A DNA stretch of 64,000 nucleotides from Hondaea fermentalgiana (lineage: Eukaryota; Sar; Bigyra; Thraustochytrida; Thraustochytriidae): the NCBI GenBank assembly GCA_014084085.1, contig NPFB01000019.1, positions 445,310-509,309 on the forward strand. Direction: 5' to 3'. This document shows, piece by piece, positions 19,312 through 29,930 of the stretch (position 1 is its first letter; the number at the start of each line of letters is the position of its first letter). Both the position numbers and the translations under genes were made by a program. The notes under the pieces are model-generated. The model did no database searches. It worked only from the letters and a program-made list of their open reading frames with translations, and had not been told where the DNA came from.

Positions 19312-21396
19312 TTAGGCCGCGACACTTTGCGTAGGTACATTTTCGTTGGCGTAGGCTTCGTCATCATACGAGTCCTTCTCCTTGAAGGGGATCCAGCGGG
19401 CTTCGAGAGTTCTCTTGACCTCTTCCACCGCAGCCATGTCCTCAATCGTGCCAGGGACGCGGATCTCCTTTTCATCAGCGATTTGAAGCATGACATTGCG
19501 CAGGGTCTTGCCGGAACGCGTCTTCGGGAGCATGCTTACCACGAATGCATGGCGCATGCTGGCAACGGCGCCAATCTCCTTGCGGACCTTGATGACCAGC
19601 TCCTTTTCAATCTGTTCCGGAGCGTCGGTCGCATTGTCAGAGAGCACAACAAGGGCCACGGGGACTTGGGCCTTTTGCGGATCGTACGCACCAATGACAG
19701 CTGCCTCCGCAACGGCAGGATGTCCCAAAAGAGTCTCCTCCAAGGCACCAGCAGAGAGCCGATGACCTGCACAGTTAATGACGTCATCCGTGCGCGCCAT
19801 GATGTGAAAGTAGCCATCCTCATCGCAAATACCCGCGTCGCCCGTGAGGTAATAGCCATCGTGCTTGGAGTAGTATGTCTTCTTGCAGCGCTCGTCGGCG
19901 TTGTGCAGCGTCGTAAAGGTTCCGGGAGGAAGTGGAAGGCGGATGACAATGTCACCGAGCGTATGGTTCGGCATGGGAACCGAACTCTCTTCGCAGACCA
20001 CATCAAACTCAAAGCCGGGCAGCGCGCGGGCAGCACTACCTGGGCGCGCACCGATGCCCGACATCTGAAAACCGAGCGCAGGCCAGCCAAGCTCGGTCTG
20101 CCACCAGTTGTCAACGACATTCTTTCCCAACTTGTTGGCGTAGAAACGAACCGTCTCCGGGTCGCCGCGCTCACCCGCGAGGAAGAGCGTCTTGAGCTTG
20201 GAGAGATCGTATTTGGAGGCAAAGTCGAGGTTGCGGTCCACCTTGCGAATCGCGCGAAGAGCTGTGGGCGCAGTGAAGAGCGCGCGCACATTGTAGTCCT
20301 GCGCGATGCGCCAAAAGACGCCTGCATCGGGGAGAATGGGCTTGCCTTCGTACATGACCGTGGAGCATCCATGGAGCAGCGGGCCGTAAACGATGAAGCT
20401 GTGACCAACCACCCAGCCGATATCACTGGCAGCCCAGTACGTGTCCGCGGCCTCCTTGCAGTCCATAAAATTTTCCATGGCCCATTTCAGTGCAGTGGCG
20501 TACCCACCGGTGTCACGCACCACGCCCTTGGGGGCGCCCGTGGTGCCACTTGTGTACAGGATGTAGAGGGGATCGGTCGACTTGACGGGCACGCAGGTGT
20601 GAGGGATGGCGTTTTCCATGACCTGGTTCCAGTCTTCAAAGGAAGCAATGCTGGCGTTCACTGGATCAGCGACTTCTTCGCGATGCTTGTTAACGATCAA
20701 GCTGGGCTGGTGTTCAGCAAGTCGCAGCGCATCCTCGACAATGGGGCCGTACGGGATGATACGCGTAGGCTCAACGCCGCACGAGGCGGTGATGATGGCC
20801 TTAGGGGTGGCGTCATCGATGCGGGTAGCAAGCTCCTTTGCGGCGAAACCGCCGAACACCACACTGTGCACGGCGCCAAGACGCGCGCAGGCCAACATGG
20901 CCACGACGGCTTCGGGAATCATGGGCATGTAGATGACGACACGGTCGCCCTTGGTGACACCTCGGGCCGCGAGTCCGCCGGCGAGACGTGCGACGCGGTC
21001 CTGTAGGTCGCCAAAGGTGATGGTTTCCTTGACGCCCGTGGTGGAGGAGTCAAAGAAGATGGCAGGGCGCTCGGCGTGGCCAGCGTTCACCCAGCGGTCG
21101 ACGGCATTGTGGCAGACGTTGAGCTCTCCGCCGACGAACCAGCGCGCAAAGGGGGGGTTCGACTCGTCGAGCACCTTGTCCCAGGGCCGCGTCCACTCCA
21201 GCTGGCACGCGGCGTTACCCCAGAACTCGTTCCTCGTCGCCGGGTCCAGGCTGTCCTGCACGAGGCTTTCGTACGTCTCGGCGCTCAGGTGGTAGGCCGC
21301 CGTGCGCTGCGCGCCCTTGGCGACCGCGCTGGCGGCGGCGTCGCGCAGGCCTGCCGCGGCCCTCAGCAGCGTCGGGGCCGCCCTCGTTCCCAGCAT
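19312..21396 (-). CDS. ACSS3: Acyl-CoA synthetase, ACSS3/propionyl-CoA synthetase type
   Basis: 694 residues from the chosen Met. Acyl-adenylate-forming enzyme activating propionate or acetate to the CoA thioester. The start at 21396 gives MLGTRAAPTLLRAAAGLRDA, a good mitochondrial presequence, and a length close to ACSS3; the frame stays open upstream with Mets at 21543 and 21927, adding low-complexity Gly/Ala/Arg sequence unlikely to be coding. Visible motifs: the P-loop-like YTSGTTGAPKG (about 277-287) followed by VVRDTGGYATALKWAM, a context typical of ACSS3/PrpE rather than ACSS1/2; WWQTELGWPALG; YLTGDAG; MARTDDVINCAGHRLSAGALEE; and SGKTLRNVML with the adenylation-regulating lysine (about 629). 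It lies tail to tail with the HADHA gene. Substrate preference cannot be decided from sequence alone. Confidence 0.93.
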   Translation of the reverse strand: MLGTRAAPTLLRAAAGLRDAAASAVAKGAQRTAAYHLSAETYESLVQDSLDPATRNEFWGNAACQLEWTRPWDKVLDESNPPFARWFVGGELNVCHNAVDRWVNAGHAERPAIFFDSSTTGVKETITFGDLQDRVARLAGGLAARGVTKGDRVVIYMPMIPEAVVAMLACARLGAVHSVVFGGFAAKELATRIDDATPKAIITASCGVEPTRIIPYGPIVEDALRLAEHQPSLIVNKHREEVADPVNASIASFEDWNQVMENAIPHTCVPVKSTDPLYILYTSGTTGAPKGVVRDTGGYATALKWAMENFMDCKEAADTYWAASDIGWVVGHSFIVYGPLLHGCSTVMYEGKPILPDAGVFWRIAQDYNVRALFTAPTALRAIRKVDRNLDFASKYDLSKLKTLFLAGERGDPETVRFYANKLGKNVVDNWWQTELGWPALGFQMSGIGARPGSAARALPGFEFDVVCEESSVPMPNHTLGDIVIRLPLPPGTFTTLHNADERCKKTYYSKHDGYYLTGDAGICDEDGYFHIMARTDDVINCAGHRLSAGALEETLLGHPAVAEAAVIGAYDPQKAQVPVALVVLSDNATDAPEQIEKELVIKVRKEIGAVASMRHAFVVSMLPKTRSGKTLRNVMLQIADEKEIRVPGTIEDMAAVEEVKRTLEARWIPFKEKDSYDDEAYANENVPTQSVAA

Positions 21397-23466
21397 CGTC
21401 GTCGCTTCCGGGCCCGCGCAGGGCGCCTCCTCTTCCCCGGGTCCGGCCGCTGCGCCTCCTGCGCCTCCTGCCGCTGCTGCTGCTCCTCCTCCGCGCGCGA
21501 GGGCGCGGGGTTCTTCTTCTGCCGGCCTCGAGAGGGTCTGCATGCGTGCGAAGGTGGCGTCGCCTGGGCCCGCCTCGCTTCGCAGCGGTAGTATCCTTCC
21601 TGCTCTTTCTCTTCCTTCCCTCCCTTCCACCCCCCTTCCTGACGGACGCTCTCTGTCCTTTCTTTTCCTCTTCCTTCCTTCCTTCCTTTTCCCTTCTTTC
21701 CCCTTCTTTCCCCTTCTTTCCCCTCTTTCCTTTCCTCGTTCCTGCTTTCGGTCTCGCCGGCAAGGTTCCGGGATTGCCGGACTGCCTGCGCGGGCTGCGA
21801 GCGGCGGCGGCCTCGGCGCCCGCGAGGGCGCGAGAGAGAGAGGAGAAGGGAGGAGGGGGAGGACAGCGAAGAATCGACGATGGGACGAAGTCGGCTCGGC
21901 CCGCGACGAGCTCGCGGATCGTGGCACGAGTCACGAGGTGCAGTCACTGCCGGGCGATGGAGAAACTTTAGTGCGTTACCGGTAGAAAGCGCTTACGGTG
22001 GCCTAGGCCCACGTCCTGACACAACCACCGACCATTTCAAAAAAAGAAAGAAAAAAAAACAACCTTTTGCCTGCACCAAAACTTGAGCTCTCGCTCGAAC
22101 CCAATCCTTCGTTTCGCGGCCAACGCACGGGCGGGGAAAAGCTCGAAGATCCCGAGGCGGGTCCAGGTTGCTCTGCTCTGCTCTGCCCTGCTCTGCCGCT
22201 GCCGCTGCGCACTCCTCTCCTCTCCTCTCCTCTCCTCCGCGGGAGAGAGAACGCGAGGGCAGGCGAGGCGAGGCGACCCGCGAATTGGGGACTTGGTTGC
22301 GGCTGCTCGCGCCGCAGGTGTGCGCCAGAATCCGGACCTGCCGCGCCCGCGAATTGGGATCGTCGATCGTCGGACCCGGTTTCAACGCGGGCGCGCAAAT
22401 AAACCAAAGCTCAAGCCGTGTTGCGCGTCGAGGACTCGGACTCGGAGAGGGACGGCCAGGACGGGCCCAAGAAGACCGGCAGCGACAGGAGGGAGGGAGG
22501 GAGGGAGGGAGGGAGGGAGGGTTTGTTTCTTGGAGGCAAGCCGTGCCGAGCGGTGCCAGGACCGGGATCGACACGATCATCGACCGGATCCGCCGCGACG
22601 GGATCGAACCGGCGGGACGCGGCCCGGACGCCGCAAATGGGTGCAAGCAAGGAGTAAACCTTTGCTCGACCAGATTGAGCGAGTCGATCGCTTGGCTGAG
22701 CTGACAGCCCGAGGAGAGCAGTGGCAGAGGAAGAAGAGGAAGAAAACCCCGCGGCCACTTGTGCCGGCACCTCGTGCGGCCACTGGGCAGATTGGCGGTG
22801 GACGAATGGAATGGGCAACCGACTTGCCAGGACTGCGATCTGCGGCTGGCTGTGCAGTGGCAGAGCGAAGTTTTCAGGGATTTACGATTATATCAGGGTA
22901 TAGTAGAACATAGATGGCCGCCAGGAAAAGCTTGGCTTGGCTTGGCTAGGCTTGGCTGCCCCGGCTCGCTCGCCGCCGGCCCAACTCGAGCGGCCGGCTC
23001 GATCCGCGAGGTCTCGAGGCTCGATGCAAAGCGAATCGTCTTGCAATCCGAGAGGAGGGAAAGCGACCCGACATTTGGCCCAACTCGCAATTGCAAGGCC
23101 GGTGATCATGGTGCTCGGAGAGAAAGGAAGTTGCGCTCGCGGGCCGGCTGAGGCCAGCGAGAGCATCTAGAGAGATCTTGTAACATGAAGCGAGCAAAAA
23201 TGGAATCTGCCGCCATTTGTCAAGATCCTTTTGACGACACTGCTTGTCTGGAGCTGGCGTTTGCCTGCGGGTAGCGTGGAGACGCCGTGCTGTGTGCAAG
23301 CGCAAGTGGCAAGGGCGAGGTGAATAGGATTTTCTGGAAAAGTTGTTGTTCTGCAATCGGAAGAGCTGGCCAAGATGACAACGACTGGGAAAAAAAGATG
23401 ACCAAAGCTTCGCGAAAGTAGAAAGTAAATTGGCTGGTTTGTGATTGGATTTTGATGATAGAAATA
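21397..23466. other. Intergenic region between CoA synthetase 5' end and nucleolin-like gene 3' end
   Basis: About 2.1 kb. The first 530 bp are open in the synthetase frame and probably hold its 5' leader, with a CTTTCCC/TTCC polypyrimidine tract at about 21590-21740. Further on are CTCTG and CTCCT pentamers (about 22160-22240), a GGGA run (22488-22521) and GGCTT pentamers (22928-22953). ORFs here (up to 276 codons) are low complexity and not supported. Confidence 0.5.
22488..22521. repeat. GGGA tetranucleotide microsatellite
   Basis: About eight tandem GGGA copies, G-quadruplex-prone. The same motif flanks the scaffold gap and, as CCCT, the left edge of the window. Confidence 0.9.
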
Positions 23467-24963
23467 CTAGTCGAAGGTGATGCGCGTGCCTTGGCTCTCC
23501 TGGAACATCTTGGGCTTCTTGAAGGCGCTGCCGCCGCTAGGCGTCGCGTTTCCGCCAAAAGAGCGCTTGCGGCCGCTCTGGTCGCCACGGCCACCGGAAT
23601 GGCCTCCGGCGTCGCCGCCAAAGGACTTGCGCGGGCCAGAGGGCTTGGCAAAGTCAATGCGCAAGTCGCGGCCCATGAGCGGGGTGCCGTGGAGCTTGAT
23701 AGCTTCGACGGGTCCGTTCTCGTCAAAGAACTCAATATGGCCATAGCCCTTGAAGTCGCCGGTCTCGCGGTCGATGCCCCACCGAATCTGTTTAATGCCG
23801 CCGCAGTGCTTAAAGGTCTCGTTCACGGTGTCCTCGTCAACGTTGAAGCTCAAGTTTCCGACAAAGACAGTCGTGCAGCCCTCAGGCCGCTCACCGGGTC
23901 CGCTGGGACGCGAAAAGCCCTGGCGCGACTTGAAGAGACGCACCTTGAGCCAGCGCGCGCCAATGTACTCGCCGTCGAGCGTGATGGCGGTCTGCGCGTC
24001 GTCCTGGGACGAAAAGTACACAATTGCAGTCCCCTTCCATTCCTCGTTCAGTTCAACACGGGTCGGCTTGACCTTGGCGGCAAAAAAGGCCTCGAGATCT
24101 TCCGCCGTCGTCTCGTACGGGAAGCCAAGCACCTGAACGGCCGTCTCCTGGCCGCTAGCGGCGCCATTTGCATGTCCGTTTGACTCTGCCGCCTTGCCGT
24201 TCGCCTTGCCGTTGGCGGTGTGCTCTTCCTTGGCAGTTTTCTTCGCGTCTTCCTTTTCTTCTTCTTCTTCTTCGTCATCCTCCTCTTCGCTGCTGCTGCT
24301 GCTGCTGCTGCTCTCGTCGTCGGAGGACGAGTCCTTGGCCTTTGCGGTTTCGGCGGCCTTCTCCTTCTTGGCAGCAGGCTTCTTTTCGGTCTCCTTATCG
24401 TCTTCGTCGTCGCTCGAATCATCGTCGCTGCTGCTCGAGTCATCGCTCGAATCTTCCGAGGATGAGTCCTCCTTCTCTTCCTTCTTCTCAACAGCCTTGG
24501 TCTTGGTTTCGACCTTGGCAGGCGTCTTCTTCTCCTTCTTCTTGTCGTCTTCGTCATCCGAGTCGTCACTGCTCTCGTCCGAGGAGTCTTCGTCGCTGCT
24601 GCTCTCCTCGGCCTTCTTCGCGGCCTCGACCTTTTCAGGCTTCTTCTCATCCTCCTTCTCGTCGTCGCTGTCGTCGCTGTCACTCTCTTCCGACGAAGAG
24701 GATTCCTCCTCCGACGAGGATTCCTCCTTCTTGGCGGCGGTCACCTTCTTGGTCGGCGTCTTGACCTCGACCTTCTTCTTGACAACCTTCATCTTGGTGT
24801 CGCCATCTTCGTCATCGCTGTCGCTGTCGCTGCTGCTGCTGCTCTCGGGTTCGCTCGAGTCGGAATCCTCCTTGGCGGGCTCCTCCTTCTTCTTGGTCAC
24901 CTTCTTGGTCACCTTCTTGGTCACCACCGTCTTGGGAGCCTCGGTCTCAGACTCAGACTCCGA

Positions 24964-25004
<41 letters not shown>

Positions 25005-25056
25005 CACTCTCGGACTCTTCGACCTTGGCCTTGACTTCCTTCGAACGCTTCGCCAT
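23467..25056 (-). CDS. Nucleolin/gar2/Nsr1-like nucleolar RRM protein
   Basis: 529 residues from MAKRSKEVKAKVEE (the longer ORF from 25197 adds a Thr/Arg-rich leader unlike the family). Architecture is that of nucleolin, gar2 and Nsr1, which act in pre-rRNA processing in the nucleolus. Residues 1 to about 290 are long Ser/Glu/Asp tracts alternating with KKxE/KVxxKK basic blocks, with many CK2-type SxxE sites. RRM1 is at about 304-378 (RNP2-like VQVLGFPYE, weak RNP1 TAIVYFSS) and RRM2 at about 393-470 (VFVGNLSF, GYGHIEFF). The C-terminal tail is Gly/Arg-containing (GGDAGGHSGGRGDQSGRKRSFGG), a short RGG-like segment. A GCT/CTG trinucleotide run in the gene (24965-25002) encodes a polyserine tract and may vary in length. 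It is divergent from the enkurin gene. Confidence 0.93.
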
Positions 25057-25867
25057 TTTCCTTGTAGTTTCTCGCCTTTTTGCCCAGCGCGTGCGCCTTG
25101 TGGTCCTTGTGGTCCTTGTGAGCCGCGATGCCGCGCGCTCTTCAGCTAGGTCTTGAATACAAAGCTCGTCCGCGATAGAATCGAATAGAACAGACACTCG
25201 TGGCTAGCTTGCGCTCCGCCAAGCCTTGCCGCCGTCTACCCCTGCGCTCGCCGCGACTGCTCTCGCTCGTCGCCGCGCGTCTTGATGGTCTGTCTGCTGC
25301 AGCGCAGAACTTAGCGCCACAGGTCTCGAGGCCAGCCAGCCAATGGGAGGGGGGTAGTCTACAAGTCTATATTGGTCCCGTGCGGAAACCTCATGCCGAC
25401 GTTCCTTCAGAAGCCCTTTGCATGCAAATCACGACAGGGATTCATCTACAGACATGCTGGACTTCATGCACGCTAAAGTTGGGCGGCTTCTGAGTCATCC
25501 GCACGTCGCGACACGCGTCTTGCGTACAATGTCTAGGGGGCAGTTTAGCACTTTTATAGTATCTCGGCGTCAAAATACAGGTTCGTGACAAGAGAGGGGC
25601 AGGGGGTTCTGCGCCTTGAAACGTGCAAAAGGCCCCCTCTTCGAATAACCTAGGTTCGCAACGGCTTGCTCGGCTGCCGACGGTTTGCCTCGAGCGCAAA
25701 CAATTTGCAAAAGCTCTCGTGCGTACGTGCGTACCGGTGTCGGTGCCGGTGCGCGAGCACAGGTCAAGGAAGGAGCGCGGGAGAGCGTGGTGCAAGAGGC
25801 AAAGAAGAGCACATACCCGCGCGAGGGGCGGCTCGCAAGCCAGCCAGACAGACTGCACGCAAGCAAC
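25057..25867. other. Divergent promoter region, nucleolin-like and enkurin genes
   Basis: 811 bp between divergent starts. Both adjoining ORFs stay open into it, but neither extension resembles its family. A TCTATATTGG sequence near 25370 is TATA-like, without further support. Confidence 0.45.
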
Positions 25868-26830
25868 ATGTTGGCCAAAAGGCCGAGCCCCAGCAGCTCC
25901 AAGGCAAAGCACAACGCTAGCGACCAAGTCTCGGCTGTGCTCAATCCCGTACGCGGCTACCGCGACCAGCTCCGCAGGTCTGGCGTCCAACCCAAGGACC
26001 ATGCGCGTGAAAACCTGAAAAAGATCAAGGAAACCCAGCGCAGGATAAAGGAGGAGAAAGAGGCCGCAGCACAACAAGCAACGCCAGTGCCATTCAAACT
26101 CAAGAAATTCGCCAATGTGGAGTCCCGCATCACCAAGGGTAGACAGCAGCAGCAGCAGCAGCAGGACGGTCAAGAATCCCCGCGCGAGGAGGATACCCGG
26201 CCAACGCATAAGTTTCTGCGTAAAGGTGAGCGCTGTCATCTCCCTGCCGGTCCCCCTGCGACTTCGTCAAATCAGAACGGCGCCGCGGAAAGCTCGGCGC
26301 GACCGCTATCTGGCCGCTCAGGGGCTACCTTGCGTACGCGCGAGCGTCTGAAGGACCCTGTGCCCAAAGCGAATGAGCTCAACACGCTCGCCCCACGCAC
26401 AAACAAGAACTATATCCAGAATAATGCTCGCGATGTCCTCGCGCGGAATCAAGCCCGCCGCGATCGAGAGAACGCGCAACGTGCCCTTTTGGAGCGCGCT
26501 TCCGCCAAGCAACACGCCAACTTTGGTCGTGTGCCAACCTATCTGCTCAAGCGCCAGGCAGAAATCCTTCAAGCTGAAGCTCGTCGCGCCGAGCTTGATG
26601 CAGGTGGCTGCCCGCCCGGCATGGCACTCATGGACGAGCAGGAACGGCTTCGCACGCTTGCTTCTCTCCGCCAGAGTGCGGATGTGACCATGAACGACTT
26701 GCGCAAGATGCCACTCACTCTCGGATCCATGGCGCTTCGTAAACGTAAGGAGGAACTCGAGAAGCAACTCGAAGAGCAAGAGGCTGCCATTGAAATCTTT
26801 TCCAAGGACAAGGTATTTTTGTACGAGTAA
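25868..26830 (+). CDS. Enkurin-domain protein, ENKD1-like
   Basis: 320 residues from MLAKRPSPSSSKAKHN; an upstream Met at 25685 would add 61 residues unlike the family. Near the N-terminus VQPKDHARENLKKIKETQRR resembles the corresponding ENKD1 segment. The C-terminal about 100 residues form the enkurin domain: FGRVPTYLLKRQAEI, then CPPGMALMDEQERLRTLASL, then RKRKEELEKQLEEQEAAIEIF and a DKVFLYE end. Enkurin proteins are found in cilia and at microtubules, so this gene implies a flagellated stage. A CAG run at about 26145-26164 encodes a short polyglutamine. There is no visible SH3-ligand or IQ motif that I can place with confidence. Confidence 0.88.
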   Translation: MLAKRPSPSSSKAKHNASDQVSAVLNPVRGYRDQLRRSGVQPKDHARENLKKIKETQRRIKEEKEAAAQQATPVPFKLKKFANVESRITKGRQQQQQQQDGQESPREEDTRPTHKFLRKGERCHLPAGPPATSSNQNGAAESSARPLSGRSGATLRTRERLKDPVPKANELNTLAPRTNKNYIQNNARDVLARNQARRDRENAQRALLERASAKQHANFGRVPTYLLKRQAEILQAEARRAELDAGGCPPGMALMDEQERLRTLASLRQSADVTMNDLRKMPLTLGSMALRKRKEELEKQLEEQEAAIEIFSKDKVFLYE

Positions 26831-27352
26831 GTAGGCGAATTGCATAAGTCCGCGAGCAAATGAGCCGGTGAATCAGCGAGATGGCAAACATGCACCTTGG
26901 CAAGTGCATCGTTTGGGTGAGCGACCAAATCTCCTTGCAAAGGAAAAGTATAGAAGATTGTCGATTCTCTTCCAATGCTGTCGCATTTTTCTCGCGCTGG
27001 TTGACGGCATACCGCCAGTAGAAATAGATGCGGGCGCGAGCCTTTTCGAATTTTCATTCCTCTCTTTTGTCTTTCTCGCCTGTTTATGTGAAATTCTATA
27101 TTCTCTTGTTTGGCGAGCAAGCCATGCCTGGCCCAACAAACGTTAATGTCAATCGCGAGAGTCTCCACCCGACCCGGCTGACCCCACCTCTGGTAAACAG
27201 ATAACTGGCCTAGATAAACGCAATCGATCGCGAGAGTCTCCACCCCGCTATCCCATCGTATATCCTTCTGGCATGGTCGCGCGCCGATCCGCGTCGCCAA
27301 AAGGAAGAGGGCGCCCTTCCTCCTCACCGGGTCGAGCGCGCAAAAGCTAAAC
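26831..27352. other. Intergenic region and promoter of the heat-shock factor gene
   Basis: 522 bp. The upstream part carries the 3' UTR of the enkurin gene; the downstream part has a 19-bp direct repeat (see separate entry). No ORF of interest. Confidence 0.5.
27152..27245. promoter_or_regulatory. 19-bp direct repeat pair in the HSF-gene promoter
   Basis: The sequence ATCGCGAGAGTCTCCACCC occurs exactly at 27152-27170 and again at 27227-27245, starts 75 bp apart, about 110-200 bp before the HSF start codon. Exact repetition in otherwise unique DNA suggests a paired cis element or a recent local duplication. It does not match the nGAAn heat-shock element. Confidence 0.45.
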
Positions 27353-28383
27353 ATGCAGGCCAACGCAGCGGGCGGCGCTGCTGGTGGCGTTGGCGGGAAC
27401 AACAGCAACAGCAACAACAACAGCGGCAGCAGCAGCAGCAGCGCAAGCGTGGTGAGCTCCGGGAGCAAGAAAAAGACGAGGAAGGACGGAAAGTCGTCGC
27501 AGCCAGTCGTGCCGAGGTTCCTCATCAAAACTTACGAAATGATGATGGAGCCCAGTCACCACGATCTCGTGGACTGGAACCGCGAAGGCACGGTGATCGT
27601 CATCAAAAACGTACATGGCTTTTCCGAAAAGGTGCTCCCGCAGTACTTTAAACACTCCAACTACGCCAGCTTCGTCCGTCAGCTCAACATGTACGGATTC
27701 ACGCGCGCCCTCAACATGCCACAGGCCTTCAAGCACCACCTCTTCCAGCGAGGCAAGAAAGAAAAGCTCTCGCTTATGAAGCGCAAGCTGAGTCAGCCAA
27801 AACAGGACCTTACCGCCCTCAGTAATAAATACAAGGCGGACCTCGAGCGCGCACAGCAAGATCTAGAGGCCATGCGCGAGCGGCAGCAAAGATTCGACGA
27901 GGAGGTCACCAAGCTCAAAGGCCAAAATGCACATCTTGACAAAGAAAATGCAATGCTCTGGCAGGTCGTCGAGGAGGCACGCGGTCGCCAACAGCTTCTT
28001 GCGCAGAAAATGAAGCAAATCATGAGCTTCTTGTATGGGGCCTTCATGAACAGGGACGGCAAAGTCCAGCTCGAGACAATCTCCGAGGCGCTTCCAATGA
28101 TCCTCGATTCCGCTAAAGACGCTGGCGTTGAGATTGAAGAGCTTTCAAATGGTGACAACCAAAAATCTGCCAACGCGCTCTTTGCGCCTGACCAAGGGAG
28201 TGCGCAAGGAGCCTCCGCGAGGAGCGGACTGCCCGCGCCGCCTCGGTCGCGCATGTACGATGAGCACCGTCCGCACGAGACGACTTCCACCCGGGCGTCG
28301 TCCTCAGGTGTGCCAAAGGGTTTCGAACCTCCGTCTGGGGCCAACCATTCTTCAAGGCAGTCTCATCCACCACCACAACACAT

Positions 28384-28416
<33 letters not shown>

Positions 28417-29191
28417 CTCGGGCGAGGATGAGGAGGACGATTCTGACTTTGTCCGGCTTGACTCCTCGCTTTTACGTATGCCCACGCTCACTGGGGACTC
28501 TCTGCTTGACTATAGCAACTCAAATCAGCCAGGCGAAAACAATACTGCAGGCGCTCTTGTTTCCCCCAACGGCCCCAGCAACGATCTTGCCCCGCTTCTG
28601 CAGCAGCCCAGGACCAGGGAACTTTCCAGCAGCTCTTCAAGGATGATGAAAGACCTTCCTTCTCCCTCGCCAATGTCCAGCGACCCCAAATTTGCACCCG
28701 AAAACGACGTCGACTTTAGCGCAGAAACCAGTATGGGTGCTCCAGACCTCGCGCGGGCAGACAGTCTTGTCCGCGGGGCTTCCTTGCAGTCCTTTCTGGA
28801 TCTTGTCGAGTCGAGCAAGGCCAAAAATGGAAATGCCGAAGATGACCTCCACAGACATTTGGATATCGCGAAAGAGCTTGATCAGTACATGAACGAGCAA
28901 GATAATACGCTGCAACGCATGAATACCATTGAGAGCCAACTCTCCCAGGCGCAAGGCCCCCACTTTGACAACGACGGCGACTCTGGCATCGGCGACGACC
29001 CGAACGTGCCCGATTTTTTTACGGGTGATGACGACGTACAGGGCGCGTCTTCCGAGTCCACGAATCTTTCGCCATCCAAGCGCCGTGAACCCGATTCTCC
29101 AGATAAAGTGTCTCCTGGTGACATTCTTCAAGATGGGAGCTCCAGCGCCACAAAAAAGAGGAAAACAAGCTTCGATGATGGCGTCATTTGA
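27353..29191 (+). CDS. Heat-shock transcription factor family protein
   Basis: 612 residues. Residues 1-50 are Gly/Asn/Ser-rich. The HSF DNA-binding domain spans about 53-145: VPRFLIKTYEMM, then LVDWNREGTVIVI, then LPQYFKHSNYASFVRQLNMYGF, which is the recognition-helix and wing region. A heptad-rich coiled coil (about 150-220, LERAQQDLEAMRERQQRFDEEVTKLKGQ) fits the HR-A/B trimerisation region. The remainder is acidic, Ser/Pro-rich and contains a polyglutamine run (28387-28413) and clusters such as EDEEDDSDFVRL, plausible activation regions. It ends with a basic SATKKRKTS, a possible nuclear localisation signal. Stramenopiles carry many HSF genes, so this need not be the stress-master regulator. 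Confidence 0.95.
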
Positions 29192-29357
29192 AGAAATTTG
29201 ACTATGCTATGCACGGATTTTTGAGTTGCGCCCATGCTTGGTAAATGCACGGGGCCACGGGCCTTGGCTCCGTTCAATTTTATCAAATGCTTGGTGTCAT
29301 CAATATATTTTTTTCTCATATTTCTCCATGTGTCAATGCGATTATCACTTTCAATGT

Positions 29358-29930
29358 TCAACCTTCTTGCTGGTCCTGCGCCGCAGCTTGCTGCTGTGTT
29401 TGTTGCTGTTGTGGTTGCTGCTGTTGCTGCGGCGGCGGTGGCTGGGTCACTGACGTCATCTCGGCGTCACCCTCGGTGGTCGGTGCGGCTGCAGGTGCTG
29501 CCGTGGCGCCCTGCGTTTCGGCTTGTTTATCTAGCAGCATCTGCAGCTCCGAGGCGTGTCTCGCCTCCAGCGCCGCCCCCTTGTCCTTGATCTCCTGGAG
29601 GATGCGCTTCCTCTCACGCTCCACCTCGGGACTTTTGCGCTTCTTGAGCTTGTTCCGCTGTCTCCGCAGCTCGCCTTCTTCGACCCGCCATTGCTTGAGC
29701 TCGTGATGGTGCCTCTTTTCCATCTGGCCGCGCGACTCCTCCACCTCTGCCGGGTTCTCGCTCACCTCCTCGCCCTGGGGCTGGAGCTTGCCGCTCGAGT
29801 TCCTCGCGGGGCCCGGGTCGGCATCGTCGCCCACGTCCATGGACTCCGCCCCATCTCCCGCGCTCCGTGCACGCAGCGGGTCGAACCTTCGCGCCTGCGC
29901 TTTCGCGCGCTTGCGTCTGGACTTGGCCAT
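29358..29930 (-). CDS. Small basic/coiled-coil protein resembling the OTUD6 N-terminal region, no OTU domain
   Basis: 190 residues. It starts MAKSRRKRAKAQARRFDPLR, a strongly basic nuclear/nucleolar-type N-terminus. Residues about 68-130 form a charged helix (EKRHHHELKQWRVEE, RKRILQEIKDKGAALEARHASELQ) that resembles the N-terminal coiled coil of OTUD6 deubiquitinases, including the duplicated RHxxEL pattern. No OTU catalytic domain follows; the C-terminus is Ala/Pro then Gln-rich (PPPPQQQQQPQQQQTQQQ). It may be a separate small protein or one whose catalytic exons have been lost. The similarity is judged by eye. Confidence 0.6.
   Translation of the reverse strand: MAKSRRKRAKAQARRFDPLRARSAGDGAESMDVGDDADPGPARNSSGKLQPQGEEVSENPAEVEESRGQMEKRHHHELKQWRVEEGELRRQRNKLKKRKSPEVERERKRILQEIKDKGAALEARHASELQMLLDKQAETQGATAAPAAAPTTEGDAEMTSVTQPPPPQQQQQPQQQQTQQQAAAQDQQEG

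Noticed and set aside
19138..21006. 622-codon + strand ORF
   Set aside because: Antisense shadow of the CoA synthetase gene.
22590..22690. tRNA-like sequence with a perfect B-box on the minus strand
   Set aside because: GGTTCGATCCC is present and an A-box-like TGGTCGAGCAAAGG upstream, but the acceptor ends do not pair and the T stem has a mismatch.
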